Assembly: GCA_029262915.1 (NCBI GenBank)
Contig: JAJCYN010000343.1
Location: forward strand, 1-7,734
Origin: Flavobacteriales bacterium
GTDB taxonomy: Bacteria; Bacteroidota; Bacteroidia; Flavobacteriales_E; Vicingaceae
Direction of reading: 5' to 3'
DNA length: 7,734 bases
Both the position numbers and the translations under genes were made by a program. How positions within the stretch are numbered: position 1 is the first letter of the stretch; each line of letters opens with the position of its first letter. Below are positions 6,020-7,734 of this stretch, piece after piece. The notes below the pieces were generated by a model. It ran no database searches and was not told where the DNA came from. It saw nothing but the letters and a program-made list of their open reading frames with translations.

Positions 6020-6529
6020 TTAATCAAACAATTTTTTTAATTCAGTAGCATCTTCTGGTTTCATTTTTCCAGCTAAGATTAAGCTTAGTTGTCTTCTTCG
6101 TAGAGCACCTTCAAATTGTTTTTTTTCATTTTCGGTCTCTGGCTCAACATTAGGAACTTCAATAGGTGTTCCTATTTGATCAACAGCCACAAAAGTGTAA
6201 TAAGCATTGTTACTCAGAGTTTTTTCTCCAGTACGGTGGTTTTCAACAAAAACCTCAATAAAAATTTCCATAGAAGAGTTAAACGTTCGAGTTACCTTAG
6301 ATTCTAGGGTAACAATATCTCCTAATTTAATAGGGTGAGAAAAAGAAACATTATTTACAGAAGCTGTGACCACCGTTCTGTTTGAGCATCTATGAGAAGA
6401 TATTGCTGAACAGATATCCATTAAGTGGAGTAATCTTCCTCCCATTAAATTACCTAATGTATTGGTATCGTTAGGTAAAACAATTTCTGTCATTATTGCT
6501 TTTGTAGACACAGCTGTTTTTGTTTTCAT
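6020..6529 (-). CDS. Acyl-CoA thioesterase, hotdog fold (YciA / ACOT type)
   Basis: A 169-aa cytoplasmic enzyme expected to hydrolyse acyl-CoA to free fatty acid and CoA. The N-terminal hotdog signature is clear: LPNDTNTLGNLMGGRLLHLMD (18-38), with the conserved Asn (N23), the GG pair (30-31) at the start of the central helix, and the Asp (D38) that in this family ends the active-site helix region. Strands follow around TVVTASVNNVSFSHPI, GDIVTLESKVTRTF and MEIFIEVFVENHRTGEK, with NNAYYTFVAVD near the end of the fold. A charged C-terminal extension (about 131-169) is helical-looking. The length is normal for single-hotdog members, which work as oligomers. The start ATG has no competing upstream start. 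It lies 13 bp after the M28 peptidase stop and shows no good promoter of its own, so the two are probably co-transcribed. Substrate chain length cannot be read from the sequence. Confidence 0.9.
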   Translation of the reverse strand: MKTKTAVSTKAIMTEIVLPNDTNTLGNLMGGRLLHLMDICSAISSHRCSNRTVVTASVNNVSFSHPIKLGDIVTLESKVTRTFNSSMEIFIEVFVENHRTGEKTLSNNAYYTFVAVDQIGTPIEVPNVEPETENEKKQFEGALRRRQLSLILAGKMKPEDATELKKLFD

Positions 6530-6542
6530 AGTGTAAATTTAG

Positions 6543-7734
6543 TTACAATTCGTCTATAAAATCTCGAATTAGCCGAAAACAATCTTCAAATTTAGTTAAG
6601 GGTAATGTTTTAGAAATATCATAAATATCGTGATAGGCTTTTATTCCTCCCAAAGCATAGATAAAAAACGCTGGAATTCCTTTTTCAGTAAACCAATAGT
6701 GGTCACTATTTGCCGCTTTTCCTCTTTTTTTTACTGTGGTTAAATAATCGTTTTCCGTATTAATTTTTTGCAGCATCTTAAATTCCTTTTCATGAATAGC
6801 TCCGTTTACAACCATTACGCCTTCTTCTCCTGTGCCAATTACATCTAAATTAATTTCAAATTTTATCTTGTTTAAATTAACCAGAGGGTGTTCTATAAAA
6901 TACTTAGAACCCAAAATTCCTGCTTCTTCAGCTCCAAAAGCAATAAAAACCATTGTTTTAGTTGGTGGTTCTTTGTGTGTGTAGTGATAGGCTAAATTCA
7001 ACAACATAGCTACTCCGCTCGCATTATCGTTTGCTCCTGGAAAATAAACATCATCACCCATTCTTCCTAAATGATCGTAATGAGCCGAAACTACTATAAA
7101 AGAATCTGGATTTTCTGTTCCTTTTACATAGCCTATTACATTTTGTGACGGATAATCACGAATAAATTTCTGGTTAATTTCTAAAGTAATGGATTTAAAC
7201 TCTCGAATTAAACGATCCCTTTTAACAGTTAGTATAGCGTAATCCACAAATGTGTTAGATAATTTTTTTGTCAATTTATCTTTGAGAAAAATGACTCCAG
7301 TTGCTCCAAAAATATTTAGCTTAAGAAGTTGAAACAATTCGTTTTCCTTCTCAATATTTTTATCGTCTATGACAATAAATTTATTGAGAAAAAATTTTCT
7401 AGCAGCTAATTTTTTGAGTTGTTTTTTTGATGGAAGATTTTCTGAATTGTACCAAACTAATTTAAAAGTTCCATTAATTCTTGATGAATTCCCTCCAACA
7501 ATATAATCTTTCCCAGCAATTAATGGGGTGTTGTCAAAACTTACACTAAGCTTTTTTTGGAAAGTATTTATAGGATAATTAAATTTTTGTAAAAAAGTAT
7601 TGTTAAGTGGTTTTAATCCAAGTTGCTTATATTCTTTTAAAATAAAATTTGCTGCTTTTTTTTCACCGTCATTAACTGCTCCACGACCTTCAAAATATTC
7701 TGAAGCAAGTGTATCCACAATTTTATGAGCATAA
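6543..7734 (-). CDS. M28 family zinc metallopeptidase (aminopeptidase-like), N-terminus outside the window
   Basis: An exopeptidase of the M28 family (aminopeptidase Y/S type), which uses two zinc ions. The frame is open to the window edge: codons for YAHKI precede the in-frame GTG at 7718-7716, so that GTG is not a start, and the true start with any signal peptide is missing. Counting the GTG codon as residue 1, the conserved N-terminal element TLASEYFEGRG (3-13) is followed by a PA-type insert and then the catalytic core. Expected zinc ligands and base are H213 in AHYDH, D231 in NDNASG, E264 (base) and E265 in AEEAG, D292 in INLDVIG and H363 in YHDIYD. All are present, so the enzyme should be active. 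The protein ends soon after the core. Such enzymes are usually exported in Bacteroidota. It precedes the thioesterase by 13 bp, but the two have no obvious shared pathway. Confidence 0.93.
   Translation of the reverse strand, partial: YAHKIVDTLASEYFEGRGAVNDGEKKAANFILKEYKQLGLKPLNNTFLQKFNYPINTFQKKLSVSFDNTPLIAGKDYIVGGNSSRINGTFKLVWYNSENLPSKKQLKKLAARKFFLNKFIVIDDKNIEKENELFQLLKLNIFGATGVIFLKDKLTKKLSNTFVDYAILTVKRDRLIREFKSITLEINQKFIRDYPSQNVIGYVKGTENPDSFIVVSAHYDHLGRMGDDVYFPGANDNASGVAMLLNLAYHYTHKEPPTKTMVFIAFGAEEAGILGSKYFIEHPLVNLNKIKFEINLDVIGTGEEGVMVVNGAIHEKEFKMLQKINTENDYLTTVKKRGKAANSDHYWFTEKGIPAFFIYALGGIKAYHDIYDISKTLPLTKFEDCFRLIRDFIDEL

Noticed and set aside
5216..6307. Plus-strand open frames at 5216-5407 and 6116-6307
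   Set aside because: They are antisense to the TPR region and the thioesterase; both real genes have clear family signatures.
7716..7718. GTG as the start of the M28 peptidase
   Set aside because: The frame stays open to the window edge, and the family motif LASEYFEGRG begins almost at once, so the real N-terminus lies outside.

Overview
The window looks like chromosome of a Bacteroidota bacterium, most likely a member of the Flavobacteriales. The evidence is AT-rich DNA, a type IX secretion (T9SS) C-terminal sorting domain, Bacteroidota-style promoters (TTG, 20 nt, TAnnTTTG), no Shine-Dalgarno sequences, and a TPR/transmembrane/AraC-type regulator. No species can be named from this sequence alone. 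There are no rRNA or tRNA genes, CRISPR arrays, transposases or obvious mobile elements.

Layout by increasing coordinate: (1) the last 44 codons of a CysQ-like 3'(2'),5'-bisphosphate nucleotidase on + (1-135). (2) A 48-codon putative membrane-protein ORF on - (186-332), convergent with cysQ. (3) A 1110-aa secreted multidomain surface protein on - (397-3729): signal peptide, CUB-like domain, Cys-rich linker, four tandem ~135-aa repeats, a nidogen-like beta domain, an Fn3-like linker and a type A T9SS tail. (4) A 122-aa secreted protein on - (3726-4094) whose stop overlaps the start of the surface protein as ATGA. (5) A 549-aa membrane-bound TPR/AraC-family regulator on - (4198-5847). (6) A YciA/ACOT-type acyl-CoA thioesterase on - (6020-6529). 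(7) An M28 zinc peptidase on - (6543-7734), whose N-terminus lies outside the window.

Except for cysQ, everything is read right to left and falls into three probable transcription units. The peptidase and thioesterase are 13 bp apart and probably share a transcript. The regulator has its own promoter (5865-5895). The small secreted protein and the large surface protein form a translationally coupled pair under another promoter (4112-4142). The two promoters have the same architecture: TTG, 20 nt, TAnnTTTG, then 17 nt to the ATG. They also settle the start codons of the two genes they drive.

The most interesting part is 4112-4200. A 26-bp near-perfect palindrome lies directly after the regulator stop codon. 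The heptamer of its half-site occurs a third time across the -33 element of the promoter for the secreted pair. Next to a DNA-binding regulator this suggests, as inference only, a local circuit in which the TPR/AraC protein controls a secreted protein plus T9SS surface adhesin module. The palindrome could instead be only a transcription terminator.
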